Below are positions 31,135-40,048 of a stretch of DNA of 43,269 bases, one piece after another; within the stretch, counting starts at the first letter, position 1, and each line of letters opens with the position of its first letter. The translations under genes were made by a program, and so were the position numbers. Under the pieces are notes generated by a model. That model was not told the DNA's origin and did no database searches. It worked only from the letters and a program-made list of their open reading frames with translations. Source of the DNA: Natronospira elongata (GTDB lineage: Bacteria > Pseudomonadota > Gammaproteobacteria > Natronospirales > Natronospiraceae); the NCBI RefSeq assembly GCF_034931365.1, contig NZ_JAYGII010000022.1, forward strand, positions 1 to 43,269, read 5' to 3'.

Positions 31135-31968
31135 ATGTACGAAAGCGCCCTGATCGCCGTGGATTTCTCCCGCTCCAGCCTGCCCATGCTCAAGCGCCTT
31201 GATTACATGGAACGAATGGGCGTCAAGCGGGTGGTGCTGGTCAATGTCAAACCCACTGCCACCGGCAGTGGCGGTGAAGGCAGCGCGAAGCTGAGCACGG
31301 CGGAACGCAAGGAAAAGCTGGAAGAGCATGCCGATGTGCTCCGCGACCGCTTTACAGTGGAGACCCGCATCGTCTCCGGCGACCCGGTTGAGCAGATCCT
31401 GACCCTGGCCAGTGACGAGGGCATGCATCTGATCGTCACCGGCTCCCGCGCCCACCATCCGGCCAAGCGCCTGCTCATCGGCAGCACTGCCTCCGGCCTG
31501 GTGCGCAAGGCGACACTGCCGGTACTTCTGGAGGATGTCCGGGATGCCGACGAGGGCGAAGACAAGGTGCCGCGCCGTGATGGCCCCACCCTGCTGGCCA
31601 CCGACGGCTCCAGTGCGGCCGAGGCCGCCGAGGATCATGCCCTGCAGATGCTGGGCAAGGACAAGCACCTGCGCGTGATCACGGTGAGCTCCAGCAATGA
31701 CATTGCCCGAGCCTGGCGGCGCCTGGAACGGATCACCCAGAAGGCCGCGGATGCCGATGTCCGCCTGATCCGCAGCGTTGACCTGGGTCGCGCCGAGCAG
31801 GTCATTCCCCAGATTGCCGCCGCCGAGCGAGCCTCCCTGATCATTACCGGCCGCCGTGGCCGCGAGGGCGTGCGTGGCGTCCGCCTGGGCTCTACCGCCG
31901 AATACATCTGCCGCAATGCCAACCGACCGGTACTGCTGGTACCAGGCACCGAGCAAGACCGCTCGTAA
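31135..31968 (+). CDS. Tandem universal stress protein (two UspA domains)
   Basis: This 277-residue cytoplasmic protein has two Usp folds in one chain. The first (about 1-140) begins MYESALIAVDFSRSS; its nucleotide loop VTGSRAHHPAKRLLIGSTA is partly degenerate. The second (about 155-277) begins LLATDGSS and has an intact ATP-type motif ITGRRGREGVRGVRLGST (G-2x-G-9x-G-S/T). The start at 31135 has AAGGAGAC in front. Usp proteins respond to starvation and other stress; the exact role is not known. It ends at a strong terminator. Confidence 0.9.
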   Translation: MYESALIAVDFSRSSLPMLKRLDYMERMGVKRVVLVNVKPTATGSGGEGSAKLSTAERKEKLEEHADVLRDRFTVETRIVSGDPVEQILTLASDEGMHLIVTGSRAHHPAKRLLIGSTASGLVRKATLPVLLEDVRDADEGEDKVPRRDGPTLLATDGSSAAEAAEDHALQMLGKDKHLRVITVSSSNDIARAWRRLERITQKAADADVRLIRSVDLGRAEQVIPQIAAAERASLIITGRRGREGVRGVRLGSTAEYICRNANRPVLLVPGTEQDRS

Positions 31969-31988
31969 TCAGTCTAAACCAGAAAAGG

Positions 31989-32015
31989 CCGGGGCCTTTG
32001 GCCCCGGTCTTTTTT
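31989..32015. terminator. Rho-independent terminator between the universal stress gene and lysS
   Basis: CCGGGGCC-TTT-GGCCCCGG is a perfect 8-bp stem, followed on the plus strand by TCTTTTTT. It lies 21 bp after the universal stress stop. On the other side the sequence is AGAAAAGG, so on the minus strand the stem is followed by CCTTTTCT. It can therefore also serve lysS, whose stop is at 32046. Confidence 0.88.
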
Positions 32016-32045
32016 CATCTTGTCGACGATACCGGCTGCGACAGC

Positions 32046-33551
32046 TCAGTCTGTGTCGCCTGAGGCCGCCTCCGGGCGCATCAGGGGGAACAGCAGCACG
32101 TCACGAATCGAGGGCGAATCGGTAAACAGCATCACCAGGCGGTCGATGCCGATGCCTTCCCCGGCCGTGGGCGGCAAACCGAATTCCAGGGCCCGGACAA
32201 AGTCGGCATCATAGAACATGGCTTCTTCGTCGCCGGCTTCCTTTGAGCGGACCTGCTCGCGAAAACGCTCGGCCTGGTCTTCGGCGTCATTGAGCTCGGA
32301 GAAGCCATTGGCCAGCTCACGGCCACCAATGATCAGCTCGAAACGCTCGGTCAGGAAGGGATCGTCATCCTTGCGCCGAGACAGGGGCGAGACCTCGGTG
32401 GGATAGTCGATCACGAAGGTCGGCTGGATCAGGCGGTGTTCGGCGGTCTTCTCGAAGATCTCCAATTGCAACTTGCCGGGGCCCCAATTGTCTTCCAGCT
32501 TGATCCCCAGCTTCTCACACACCCCGGCCAGATAGTCACGATCACGCAGGCGAGCCTCATCCAGGCCTTCGTTATAACGCAGGATGGCTGCCTCAACCGT
32601 CAAGCGTTCGAAGTCCCGGGAGAAGTCATAGGATTCACCCTGGTACTCGACCACATCACCGCCCACCACGGCCTCGGCGATACTGCGGAACATGCGCTCG
32701 GTCAGAGCCATCAGGTCATTGTAATCGGCATAGGCCTGATAGAACTCCAGCATGGTGAATTCCGGATTATGGCGGGTGGAGACCCCCTCGTTCCGGAAGT
32801 TGCGGTTGATCTCATAGACCCGATCCATGCCGCCCACCACCAGGCGCTTGAGGAAGAGCTCTGGCGCCACTCGCATGTAAAGGGGCATATTCAGGGCGTT
32901 ATGATGAGTCATAAAGGGCCGTGCCGCCGCACCACCGGGGATGGACTGCATCATCGGCGTTTCCACTTCCATGAAGCCCGAGGCGTTCATGAAATCGCGC
33001 ACGAGCTGGATGATCCGGGTACGGGTCTTGAAGGTCTCCATGACCTCCCGGTTCATGATCAGGTCCAGATAGCGCTGGCGGTAACGGGTTTCCTGGTCCT
33101 GCAGGCCATGGAACTTCTCCGGCAGCGGGCGCAGTGACTTGGTCAGCAGGCGGATTTCTTCCACCTTGACCGACAGCTCGCCGGTCTTGGTCTTGAACAG
33201 GGTGCCGGTGGCGCCGACGATGTCACCCACATCCCAGGTCTTGAAGGTCTTGTAGACACCTTCCGGCAGGGCGTCGCGCTGCACGAATAGCTGGATTCGG
33301 CCGGTGCTGTCCTGGAGCTTGGCAAAACTGGCCTTGCCCATCACCCGCTTTTCCATCATCCGCCCGGCGACGTGAACGCGAATCTCTCCCGACTCCAGGG
33401 ATTCCCCACTGCGTTCGCCGTAAGTACCGTGCAGCTCATCGGCCAGCGAGTCGCGATGGAAATCATTGGGGAAGGCTTCGCCACTCTCGCGCCATGCGGC
33501 AAGCTTGTCGCGGCGGTGCTGGATGAGCTTGTGTTCCTGTTCCTGACTCAT
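32046..33551 (-). CDS. lysS: Lysyl-tRNA synthetase (class II)
   Basis: This 501-residue enzyme charges tRNA-Lys. The N-terminal OB anticodon-binding domain (about 55-160) includes VHVAGRMMEKRVMGKASFAK. Class II motif 2 reads YEINRNFRNEG followed by RHNPEFTMLE, and motif 3 reads GEGIGIDRLVML near the C-terminus. Length is normal. It follows prfB by about 68 bp, the common prfB-lysS pairing. Confidence 0.97.
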   Translation of the reverse strand: MSQEQEHKLIQHRRDKLAAWRESGEAFPNDFHRDSLADELHGTYGERSGESLESGEIRVHVAGRMMEKRVMGKASFAKLQDSTGRIQLFVQRDALPEGVYKTFKTWDVGDIVGATGTLFKTKTGELSVKVEEIRLLTKSLRPLPEKFHGLQDQETRYRQRYLDLIMNREVMETFKTRTRIIQLVRDFMNASGFMEVETPMMQSIPGGAAARPFMTHHNALNMPLYMRVAPELFLKRLVVGGMDRVYEINRNFRNEGVSTRHNPEFTMLEFYQAYADYNDLMALTERMFRSIAEAVVGGDVVEYQGESYDFSRDFERLTVEAAILRYNEGLDEARLRDRDYLAGVCEKLGIKLEDNWGPGKLQLEIFEKTAEHRLIQPTFVIDYPTEVSPLSRRKDDDPFLTERFELIIGGRELANGFSELNDAEDQAERFREQVRSKEAGDEEAMFYDADFVRALEFGLPPTAGEGIGIDRLVMLFTDSPSIRDVLLFPLMRPEAASGDTD

Positions 33552-33619
33552 GACCCTGATTGCTCCTGGGAAAGCATTGAAGTATTAAGGCGGGTCGCCC
33601 CGCATCCTGGCAAGGTGGT

Positions 33620-34727
33620 TCAGAGACCCTTTTTCAGACTGGCCTCAAGGAAGGGTTCCAGATTGCCGTCCAGCACGCCCTGAGTGTTACCGATCTCGAC
33701 ACCGGTACGCAGGTCCTTGATCCGCGACTGGTCGAGGACATAGGAACGGATCTGACTGCCCCAGCCGATGTCGGACTTGCCCTCTTCCACCGCCGCCTGT
33801 TTTTCCCGCCGCTGCTGCATCTCATGCTCGTAGAGCTTGGCCCGCAGCTGCTTCATGGCAGTGGCCTTGTTCTTGTGCTGGGAACGTTCGGTCTGACACT
33901 GCACCACAATGCCGGTGGGTTCATGCACGATACGCACGGCGGATTCGGTGGTGTTGACGTGCTGACCACCGGCACCGCTGGCCCGATAGACATCAATGCG
34001 CAAGTCGGAGGGATCGATATCCACTTCCACGTTGTCGTCGATCTCCGGAGAGACGAAAACCGCAGCGAAGGAAGTGTGACGGCGATTGCCGGAATCGAAG
34101 GGAGATTTGCGCACCAGGCGGTGGACACCCGTCTCGGTGCGTAGCCAGCCGAAGGCATAGTCGCCCTCGAACTTGACGGTAGCACTCTTGATGCCGGCCA
34201 CTTCCCCGGCGGAGCATTCCATCAACGTGGTCTTGAAGCCCTTCTGTTCGCCCCAGCGCAGATACATGCGCAGCAGCATCTCGGCCCAGTCCTGGGCTTC
34301 GGTGCCACCAGAACCGGCCTGGATGTCCACGAAGGCGTTGGCCTCGTCCATTTCGCCGGAGAACATCCGGCGGAATTCCATTTTCTCGACAATGGTGGTC
34401 AGGTCGTCCAGTTCACCGGGCAACTCTCGCAGGGTGTCCTGGTCATCTTCCTGCTGCGCCATATCGAACAGCTCACCGGCATCCTCGATGCGGGAGCTGC
34501 ATTCTTCCAGGCTGTCCACGATTTCCGCCAGACGGGCCCGCTCCTGGCCAAGGGCCTGGGCCCGTTCCGGGTCATTCCAGACTTCGGGGACTTCCAGTTC
34601 GCGGGTGACTTCGGTCAGTCTTTCCTTGCGACCAGGGTAGTCAAAGATACCCCCTCAGCGCTTCAATGCGCTCCTGCAGGTCGCTGATCTGGCGTTGAAT
34701 GGCATTGGTTTCGACGGCGTCAGACAC
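33620..34727 (-). CDS. prfB: Peptide chain release factor 2, with programmed +1 frameshift
   Basis: RF2 ends translation at UGA and UAA. The gene is split over two frames: 28 codons from the GTG at 34727 (GGAGAGG in front) lead to an in-frame UGA at 34643-34641. A +1 shift at CUU-U then continues as DYPGRKERL to the stop at 33620, for 368 residues in total. The SPF tripeptide for stop-codon reading is in KSPFDSGN, and the peptidyl-hydrolysis motif is GAGGQHVN. RF2 level controls the frameshift, so the gene regulates itself. Annotating only the 299-residue part that has its own start codon would lose the N-terminus. Confidence 0.96.
34641..34655 (-). promoter_or_regulatory. prfB programmed frameshift site
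   Basis: On the minus strand the site reads AGGGGGTATCTTTGAC: a Shine-Dalgarno-like AGGGGG, a 3-nt spacer, the slippery CUU-U and the UGA stop. This is identical in layout to the E. coli prfB site. A ribosome paused at UGA when RF2 is scarce slips forward by one base. Confidence 0.95.
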
Positions 34728-34856
34728 GAGCTGCCTCTCCCGCTGTTGGTTCACTGTTTCCGGAAGTTCACCCCGGGGCCGGGGCCTTGAAACCCGCGTA
34801 TGCTACACCATTCGGATGACTGGATGAAGCTTCGGCCCACGCGGGGCCCCTGTCCC

Positions 34857-36590
34857 TCACAGGGGCTCGATCAGGACCACCAGCAGCTGGGGACGACGCA
34901 GGCCCTGCCACTCGTTCACCTCGAGCCGGTAGGCGATGCGGATCCACTCCGGCAGGCCGCCCAACTGTTCCGGCGGCGGATTGAAGGCAATGGCGTCGAT
35001 GGGCGTGGCCGCATCGGGATGTTGCAGGCGCAGCTTGAGGTGATGCTCCCCCACCACCCGCTCTTCCAGAACCCGGAATTCGCCATCAAATAGGGGTTCG
35101 GGAAAGCCCTGCCCCCAGGGCCCATGCCGACGGATCAGCTCGGCCACCTCAAGCGACAGCTCCGAGACCTCCAGGGGGCCATCGCTGTGGATGATGCCGG
35201 ACAGTGTCTCCGCCCCGGCACGGGCCTCCACCGCTTCCTTGAACAAGCGGCGGAAGCTGTCTAGGCGGTCTGACCGGAGACTGAGACCGGCGGCCATGGC
35301 ATGGCCGCCAAAGCGTTCGATCATCCCCGGCTGTCGACTGTCCATGTCGGCCAGGACATCACGGATATGGATACCGGGGACGGAACGGAGTGAGCCTTTC
35401 AGCATCCTATCTCCGTCCGGTGCCATGACCGCCACCGGTCGGTGAAAACGCTCTTTCAGGCGGGATGCCAGCAGGCCAACGATACCGCTGTGCCAGTCGG
35501 TCCGGAACAGGGTGAGCGCGGCGGGCAACTCTGCTCCCCCGTCCAGCTTGATACGCTCCAGGGCACGCTCGGCCTGCTCCTGCATGTCCCGCTGCAGGTA
35601 ACGCCGTTCCCGATTCATGGCGTCCAGCATTTCGGCGCCTGCCCGCGCTCTGCCCGGGTCTCTGGCGAGCAGGGTCTCAATGCCGTGGGAGATGTCGTCC
35701 AGGCGACCGGCGGCGTTCAGGCGTGGGGCGATGGCAAAACCGAGATCGGCGGCCGTCAGGTCGGCGCGGTTGCGGTCCGCCACCCGAATCAGGGCTTCCA
35801 GGCCCGGCCGCAGGCTGCCGGCACGGATCCGCTGCAGACCCTGGTGAACCAGAATCCGGTTATTGCGATCCAGGGGCACCAGGTCGGCGACCGTGCCGAG
35901 AGCAACCAGATCCAGCCATTCGGCGAGGCTGGGTTCGGGGATGGCCTGTTGCTCGAACCATTGTGCATCCCGCAGGTGCTGACGCAGACCCAGCAAGAGA
36001 TAGAAGGCAACCCCCACACCGGCCAGGTGGGGGCTGGCAAAGCCCTGCCCCGGCAAATTGGGATTGAGGATGGCATTGGCGCCCGGCAGGGTCTCGCCGG
36101 GCAGGTGGTGGTCGGTGACCAACACATCGATACCGGCGGCCCTGGCGGCGGCGACACCCTCAATGCTTGAGATGCCGTTATCGACGGTGATGATCAAGGC
36201 CGGATCCCGCTCCCGGGCCACCTCCAGCAGTTCCGGCGAGAGGCCATAGCCGAAATCGAAGCGATTGGGCACCAGGTAATCCACCGCCGCCGCGCCCATC
36301 GCCTCGAGGCCCGATTTGAGCAGGGCGGTGGCGGTGGCGCCATCCGCGTCAAAATCGCCGACGATGAGAATGGGCCCTTCACTCAAATGGCGGGAGACCA
36401 GCGCTGCGGCCTCGGACAGACCATCCAGTCCTTTGGGTGGCAGCAGGCGGGCGGCACGATAATCGATGTCCTCGACGCTGTGGATACCCCGGGCGGCATA
36501 CACCCGGCGCAGGACCGGATGAACGCTCAAGGTCTGTGCCCCGGGAGAGACGGTCGGATCGGGCTGTCGGCGGCGGATTCGGGAAATCAT
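34857..36590 (-). CDS. recJ: Single-stranded-DNA-specific exonuclease RecJ
   Basis: This 577-residue 5'-3' exonuclease acts in mismatch repair and in the RecF pathway. DHH-family motifs are visible: LIVGDFDADGATATALL (about 74-90), ITVDNGIS, VTDHHLPGE and NPN near residue 180, with the DHHA1 region (FGGHAMAAGLSL) later. Length is typical. The start overlaps the end of the RpfE-like gene by 4 bp (ATGA). Between it and prfB are 129 bases without a gene. Confidence 0.95.
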   Translation of the reverse strand: MISRIRRRQPDPTVSPGAQTLSVHPVLRRVYAARGIHSVEDIDYRAARLLPPKGLDGLSEAAALVSRHLSEGPILIVGDFDADGATATALLKSGLEAMGAAAVDYLVPNRFDFGYGLSPELLEVARERDPALIITVDNGISSIEGVAAARAAGIDVLVTDHHLPGETLPGANAILNPNLPGQGFASPHLAGVGVAFYLLLGLRQHLRDAQWFEQQAIPEPSLAEWLDLVALGTVADLVPLDRNNRILVHQGLQRIRAGSLRPGLEALIRVADRNRADLTAADLGFAIAPRLNAAGRLDDISHGIETLLARDPGRARAGAEMLDAMNRERRYLQRDMQEQAERALERIKLDGGAELPAALTLFRTDWHSGIVGLLASRLKERFHRPVAVMAPDGDRMLKGSLRSVPGIHIRDVLADMDSRQPGMIERFGGHAMAAGLSLRSDRLDSFRRLFKEAVEARAGAETLSGIIHSDGPLEVSELSLEVAELIRRHGPWGQGFPEPLFDGEFRVLEERVVGEHHLKLRLQHPDAATPIDAIAFNPPPEQLGGLPEWIRIAYRLEVNEWQGLRRPQLLVVLIEPL

Positions 36591-37624
36591 TCCGCCTCCG
36601 ACTCAGCCAGGTGCTCCCACAAGGGCCGTTCACGTCGCCAGAAACGCCAGCGCATGCCGGGCCGCATATGCCATGGACCCAGCGGTCCCAGTGCCAGCTC
36701 CAGGCTGTCCAGCTCGCCCTTGCCCAGGGCACGCAGGGCCGCCTGCCACCAATCCCGGTCGAGCTGCTCAAGAGCCGCCTGCCAGCCCGGACCATCGCCG
36801 TCCAGCGCGGCGCGGGTGCCGGTCTCGATCACCACCAGGCTGTCGCCCCATGCCTGGCCCCGCCAGTCGGAGAAACTCGCCGGTTCCGGCCCACTCTTGC
36901 AGCCCTGATGCTGAGCCAGGCCCTGCCAGACCGGATCATTGGACAGCAGGGATGCCCAGGAGCCGAGCCTGTTTTCCACCTCATCGAGCCGCCCCCCACC
37001 CCAGGGCCAGACACCACTGACGGTGGGCAGGCCGCGGGCGGTCCGGGCCTGATTGACCGGATGATCATGAAACAGCATCTGGGTCTCATTGATGAGCTGC
37101 TCAAGTTTTACCCGATCGGGACCGGCCGGCATGAAGTGATTGATATTGCGCCCGGTCACTGCCGCCACCGGCGTGGTTTCAACGCTCAGGTCCCCGGGCG
37201 CGGCCAGATACCAACGATCGGGAGCCTGAACCTCCAGCCGCCAGCCGTCTTCAGCGAACTGCTGATTGAACTGCCCGACCAGGGCGTCGGCTTCCTCGGC
37301 GTCGAGGTCGAGAGCGCGGCCATCCCAGAGCAGAAGAAAGTCCTGATCGGGGCGAAGGTGCACCGGGTCGGCCCGCAACCAGTAGCCTTGCCCCGGGCGC
37401 TTACCTTCCCCCAACAGGGCAAGGGCAGCCTGGGATTGCCCGGGCCCCTGCAAGCTGTCAGCCGGCAGCGCATCGCCACGGGCCAGCAGACGGTGAAGCC
37501 CCGGCAGGGCCGGTGCCTGGGCCTGTAGATCTTCGACCAGTACCCGACCGACATCGAACAGACCAGGAAAATGGAGACGCAGACGGGGGCGTCGCCTGTT
37601 AGACTGATGAGCAGTTTCAGACAT
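36587..37624 (-). CDS. RpfE-like conserved protein (COG4255 type)
   Basis: This 345-residue protein resembles RpfE of Xanthomonas and relatives, which are often annotated as phosphoglycerate mutase and are encoded beside recJ. A central stretch RNINHFMPAGPDRVKLEQLI (about 163-182) and the following GVWPWGGG (about 217-224) are typical of this family. There is no signal peptide. The biochemical function is unknown. The usual Xanthomonas neighbours rpfF, rpfC and rpfG (DSF signalling) are absent here, while recJ, prfB and lysS are kept. It overlaps recJ by 4 bp. Confidence 0.75.
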   Translation of the reverse strand: MSETAHQSNRRRPRLRLHFPGLFDVGRVLVEDLQAQAPALPGLHRLLARGDALPADSLQGPGQSQAALALLGEGKRPGQGYWLRADPVHLRPDQDFLLLWDGRALDLDAEEADALVGQFNQQFAEDGWRLEVQAPDRWYLAAPGDLSVETTPVAAVTGRNINHFMPAGPDRVKLEQLINETQMLFHDHPVNQARTARGLPTVSGVWPWGGGRLDEVENRLGSWASLLSNDPVWQGLAQHQGCKSGPEPASFSDWRGQAWGDSLVVIETGTRAALDGDGPGWQAALEQLDRDWWQAALRALGKGELDSLELALGPLGPWHMRPGMRWRFWRRERPLWEHLAESEAE

Positions 37625-37644
37625 GCGGGAGAGTATCCGCCACC

Positions 37645-38025
37645 ATGAAGGTTGAAAAGGATTTCCTTGCCGGCGATGCCCGGCAGATCATTCGCGCCTA
37701 TGAAGCCGGCAGCATCCGCGTGAACGAGAATCTTATCACGCGTAGCTGCGTGATCACGCCATCCGCGGTGGATAGCGGCTGGCGCCCGGAGCGTTTCGAG
37801 GATCTACGACCGGAGGACTTTACCCCACTGGTCGAGGACCGGCCGGAAGTCATTCTCCTGGGCACGGGTGGCGAGACCCGCATCCCGCCTCAGGAAATCC
37901 TCGCCGCCGTGCTGGGCCAGGGGGTCGGCCTGGAATTCATGGACACCGGCGCGGCCTGCCGCACCTTCAATGTGCTGGTCGGAGAGGAAAGATCGGTAAT
38001 GGCCGCGTTGTTGATGATTGATTGA
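37645..38025 (+). CDS. Mth938-fold protein (DUF498, NDUFAF3-like)
   Basis: This 126-residue protein has the Mth938 fold found in archaeal and bacterial proteins and in the mitochondrial complex I assembly factor NDUFAF3. Characteristic segments are RSCVITPSAV (about 33-42), PEVILLGTGG (70-79) and VGLEFMDTGAACRTFNVL (92-109). The bacterial function is unknown. Its start codon lies 20 bp from that of the divergent RpfE-like gene, so the two promoters must reach into each other's coding regions. Confidence 0.88.
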   Translation: MKVEKDFLAGDARQIIRAYEAGSIRVNENLITRSCVITPSAVDSGWRPERFEDLRPEDFTPLVEDRPEVILLGTGGETRIPPQEILAAVLGQGVGLEFMDTGAACRTFNVLVGEERSVMAALLMID

Positions 38026-38028
38026 TGA

Positions 38029-38203
38029 GCTTCGAGCCTCGAGCGGCGAGCGGCGAGCGGCGAGCGGCGAGCTGGCCGTGCTGACATGAATGCCGTGCCG
38101 CTTCGAAACGGTTTGCGCTAGATTCTGGATACAGCCGGGAATGGTTGCCGCTTGCAGAAAACGGTAAGCCGTTCAGCATGCACGGCCAGCTCGGAGCTCG
38201 GAG
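38029..38203. repeat. Repeat-rich inverted element between the Mth938 gene and rpoS
   Basis: Four tandem copies of GAGCGGC (38041-38068) lead into an arm GAGCTGGCCGTG (38069-38080). It is repeated inverted as CACGGCCAGCTC (38181-38192), followed by GGAGCTCGGAGCTAC up to the rpoS stop. The interior holds a second hairpin AACGG-TAAG-CCGTT (38158-38171). The whole looks like a small non-coding mobile or REP-type element and may act as a terminator for the two convergent genes. I see no gene in it. Confidence 0.6.
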
Positions 38204-39223
38204 CTACTCAAACAACGCCTCTTCCGAAAGCCCTTCCTTTTCCAGCAGGCGACGGAGTCGCTTGAGCGCGTCCATCTGAATCTGACGCACCCGTTCGCGG
38301 GTGACGCCGATACAATTGCCCACTTCTTCCAGGGTGGCTTTCTCGTGGCCATTGAGGCCAAAGCGCCGCTGAACCACTTCCCGCTGTTTATCGGTCAACC
38401 GGCCCAGCCAGATCTCCACCACGGCGTTGAGGTCTTCGTCCTGGAGGCGGCGGGAAGGGTCACTGTTGCCATCGTCGGGGATGGCATCCAGTAGCAGGCG
38501 ATCCCCCTCCTTGCCGATCGGCGTGTCCACCGAGGCAATACGTTCATTGAGCCCGAGCATGCGCTCCACGTCCTGGAGAGGCTTGTCCAGGGTCGAGGCG
38601 ATTTCTTCCGCGGTGGGTTCGCGATCCAGATCCTGGGCCAGCTTGCGGGCAGCGCGCAGGTAGAGATTGATTTCCTTGATCACATGGATGGGCAGGCGGA
38701 TGGTGCGGGTCTGGTTCATGATGGCCCGCTCAATGGTCTGGCGGATCCACCAGGTGGCGTAGGTGGAGAAGCGAAAACCCCGCTCCGGGTCAAATTTTTC
38801 CACCGCATGGATCAGCCCCAGATTGCCTTCCTCGATCAGGTCCAGCAGGGGCAGACCACGGTTGTTGTAACGCCGGGCGATCTTCACTACCAGTCGCAGG
38901 TTGCTTTCAATCATGCGCTTTCTGGCGGCTTCATTACCGGCCAGGGCCTTGCGGGCGTAATAAACCTCTTCCTCGGGCGTCAGCAGCGGCGAGAAGCCGA
39001 TCTCGCTGAGATACATGCGGGTGGCGTCCAGGTTCTCCTCGGGGAAACCGTTGCCGGCGTTATTCCAGTCCGGCTCAGGGCTGGTCTCGGCAAGCCCCTC
39101 GGCCCCGTCGCTGCCCTTATCCTCCCGGGCCTGGGTGTCAGTGGATTCCACCGCAGTCTCCATGGCATCCGAGGATTCGACCTCCTCACGGTCTTGCGGT
39201 CCGTTGGACTGTCTCACCCCCAT
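38204..39223 (-). CDS. rpoS: RNA polymerase sigma factor RpoS (stationary phase)
   Basis: This 339-residue group 2 sigma factor carries region 1.2 (ATRMYLSEIGFSPLLTPEEE), region 2 (LDLIEEGNLGLIHAVEKFDP, STYATWWIRQTIERA) and region 4 with the helix-turn-helix TLEEVGNCIGVTRERVRQIQ. The N-terminal 65 residues are acidic and variable. It lies directly after nlpD, and in relatives its main promoter is inside nlpD. The stop TAG abuts the repeat element, but the C-terminus EEALFE is normal. Confidence 0.95.
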   Translation of the reverse strand: MGVRQSNGPQDREEVESSDAMETAVESTDTQAREDKGSDGAEGLAETSPEPDWNNAGNGFPEENLDATRMYLSEIGFSPLLTPEEEVYYARKALAGNEAARKRMIESNLRLVVKIARRYNNRGLPLLDLIEEGNLGLIHAVEKFDPERGFRFSTYATWWIRQTIERAIMNQTRTIRLPIHVIKEINLYLRAARKLAQDLDREPTAEEIASTLDKPLQDVERMLGLNERIASVDTPIGKEGDRLLLDAIPDDGNSDPSRRLQDEDLNAVVEIWLGRLTDKQREVVQRRFGLNGHEKATLEEVGNCIGVTRERVRQIQMDALKRLRRLLEKEGLSEEALFE

Positions 39224-39258
39224 ATCACCCCTCGCTATTCACGACCCACATTCCCCAC

Positions 39259-40017
39259 TCAATCCGACAGGTATCTCATGGGATCCACTGCCTGGCCTTC
39301 CGCACGGATCTCGAAGTGCAACATGGAACGGTTGCCCCGTCCCAGTCCGACTCGACCTATGCGTTCACCGACATCCACGTCATCACCTTCCTCGACGAGG
39401 ATATCCTGATTATGCCCGTAAGCACTCAGATAAACATCATCATGCTTGATGATAATAAGCTTACCGTATCCGATCAGTCCACTACCCGTATAGACAACCC
39501 GACCGCTGGCCGCCGCGTGAACATCACTCCCCTCCTCGGCGGCAATCTGGATGCCCCGAGCCATGCTGCCTTCACCAAACTGGTTAAGCACTTCCCCTTC
39601 CAGCGGCCATTGCCAGTCGATATCACCGCGCGGCGGCATAGATTGGGTACCACTACCCTGACCACGGCTCCGTCCGGAAGCCCTGGCATCGCCAGACGAA
39701 GCGCTAGAACGGCCGGCCTCCCGGTCAGCGGACTGTTCACGCACTTCCGCGACTTGCTCAGGGCTGACGCCGGCAGGCGGCCGGCTCAGCACCAGCTCAT
39801 CGCCCGGATAGATCAGATAGTTACTGCCTATGCCATTCCATTCCGCCAACGCACGGTAATCCAGGCCATGGCGGAAGGCGATGGAATAGAGGGTATCGCC
39901 TTCTTCGACGGTATAGGTCAGTGGATCCCAGCGCAGGGCACCCGCGCAAGCCGCCAGGCTCAGCGCCAGCACCAGGGAAAGCAGATTGAGGAGGGAAACT
40001 TGCCAGTACCGCTTCAT
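39259..40017 (-). CDS. nlpD: NlpD-like LysM/LytM lipoprotein (amidase activator)
   Basis: This 252-residue protein has a lipoprotein signal with lipobox LAAC (lipidated Cys24), a LysM domain (about 34-78, YTVEEGDTLYSIAFRHGLD), a Ser/Arg/Gly-rich linker and a C-terminal LytM/M23 domain (about 155-250). The first metal-ligand motif reads ARGIQIAA instead of HxGxD, so it is probably catalytically inactive. This is as in E. coli NlpD, which activates the amidase AmiC during cell separation. I chose ATG 40017 because it gives the lipoprotein signal. Its place before rpoS is conserved. Confidence 0.92.
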   Translation of the reverse strand: MKRYWQVSLLNLLSLVLALSLAACAGALRWDPLTYTVEEGDTLYSIAFRHGLDYRALAEWNGIGSNYLIYPGDELVLSRPPAGVSPEQVAEVREQSADREAGRSSASSGDARASGRSRGQGSGTQSMPPRGDIDWQWPLEGEVLNQFGEGSMARGIQIAAEEGSDVHAAASGRVVYTGSGLIGYGKLIIIKHDDVYLSAYGHNQDILVEEGDDVDVGERIGRVGLGRGNRSMLHFEIRAEGQAVDPMRYLSD

Positions 40018-40048
40018 GCGCCCATCCGCGAGATTCAATGGGTCAAGG

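Noticed and set aside
38041..38073. GAGCGGC tandem units as a possible CRISPR array
   Set aside because: The units are 7 bp and directly adjacent, with no spacers. No cas gene is in the window.
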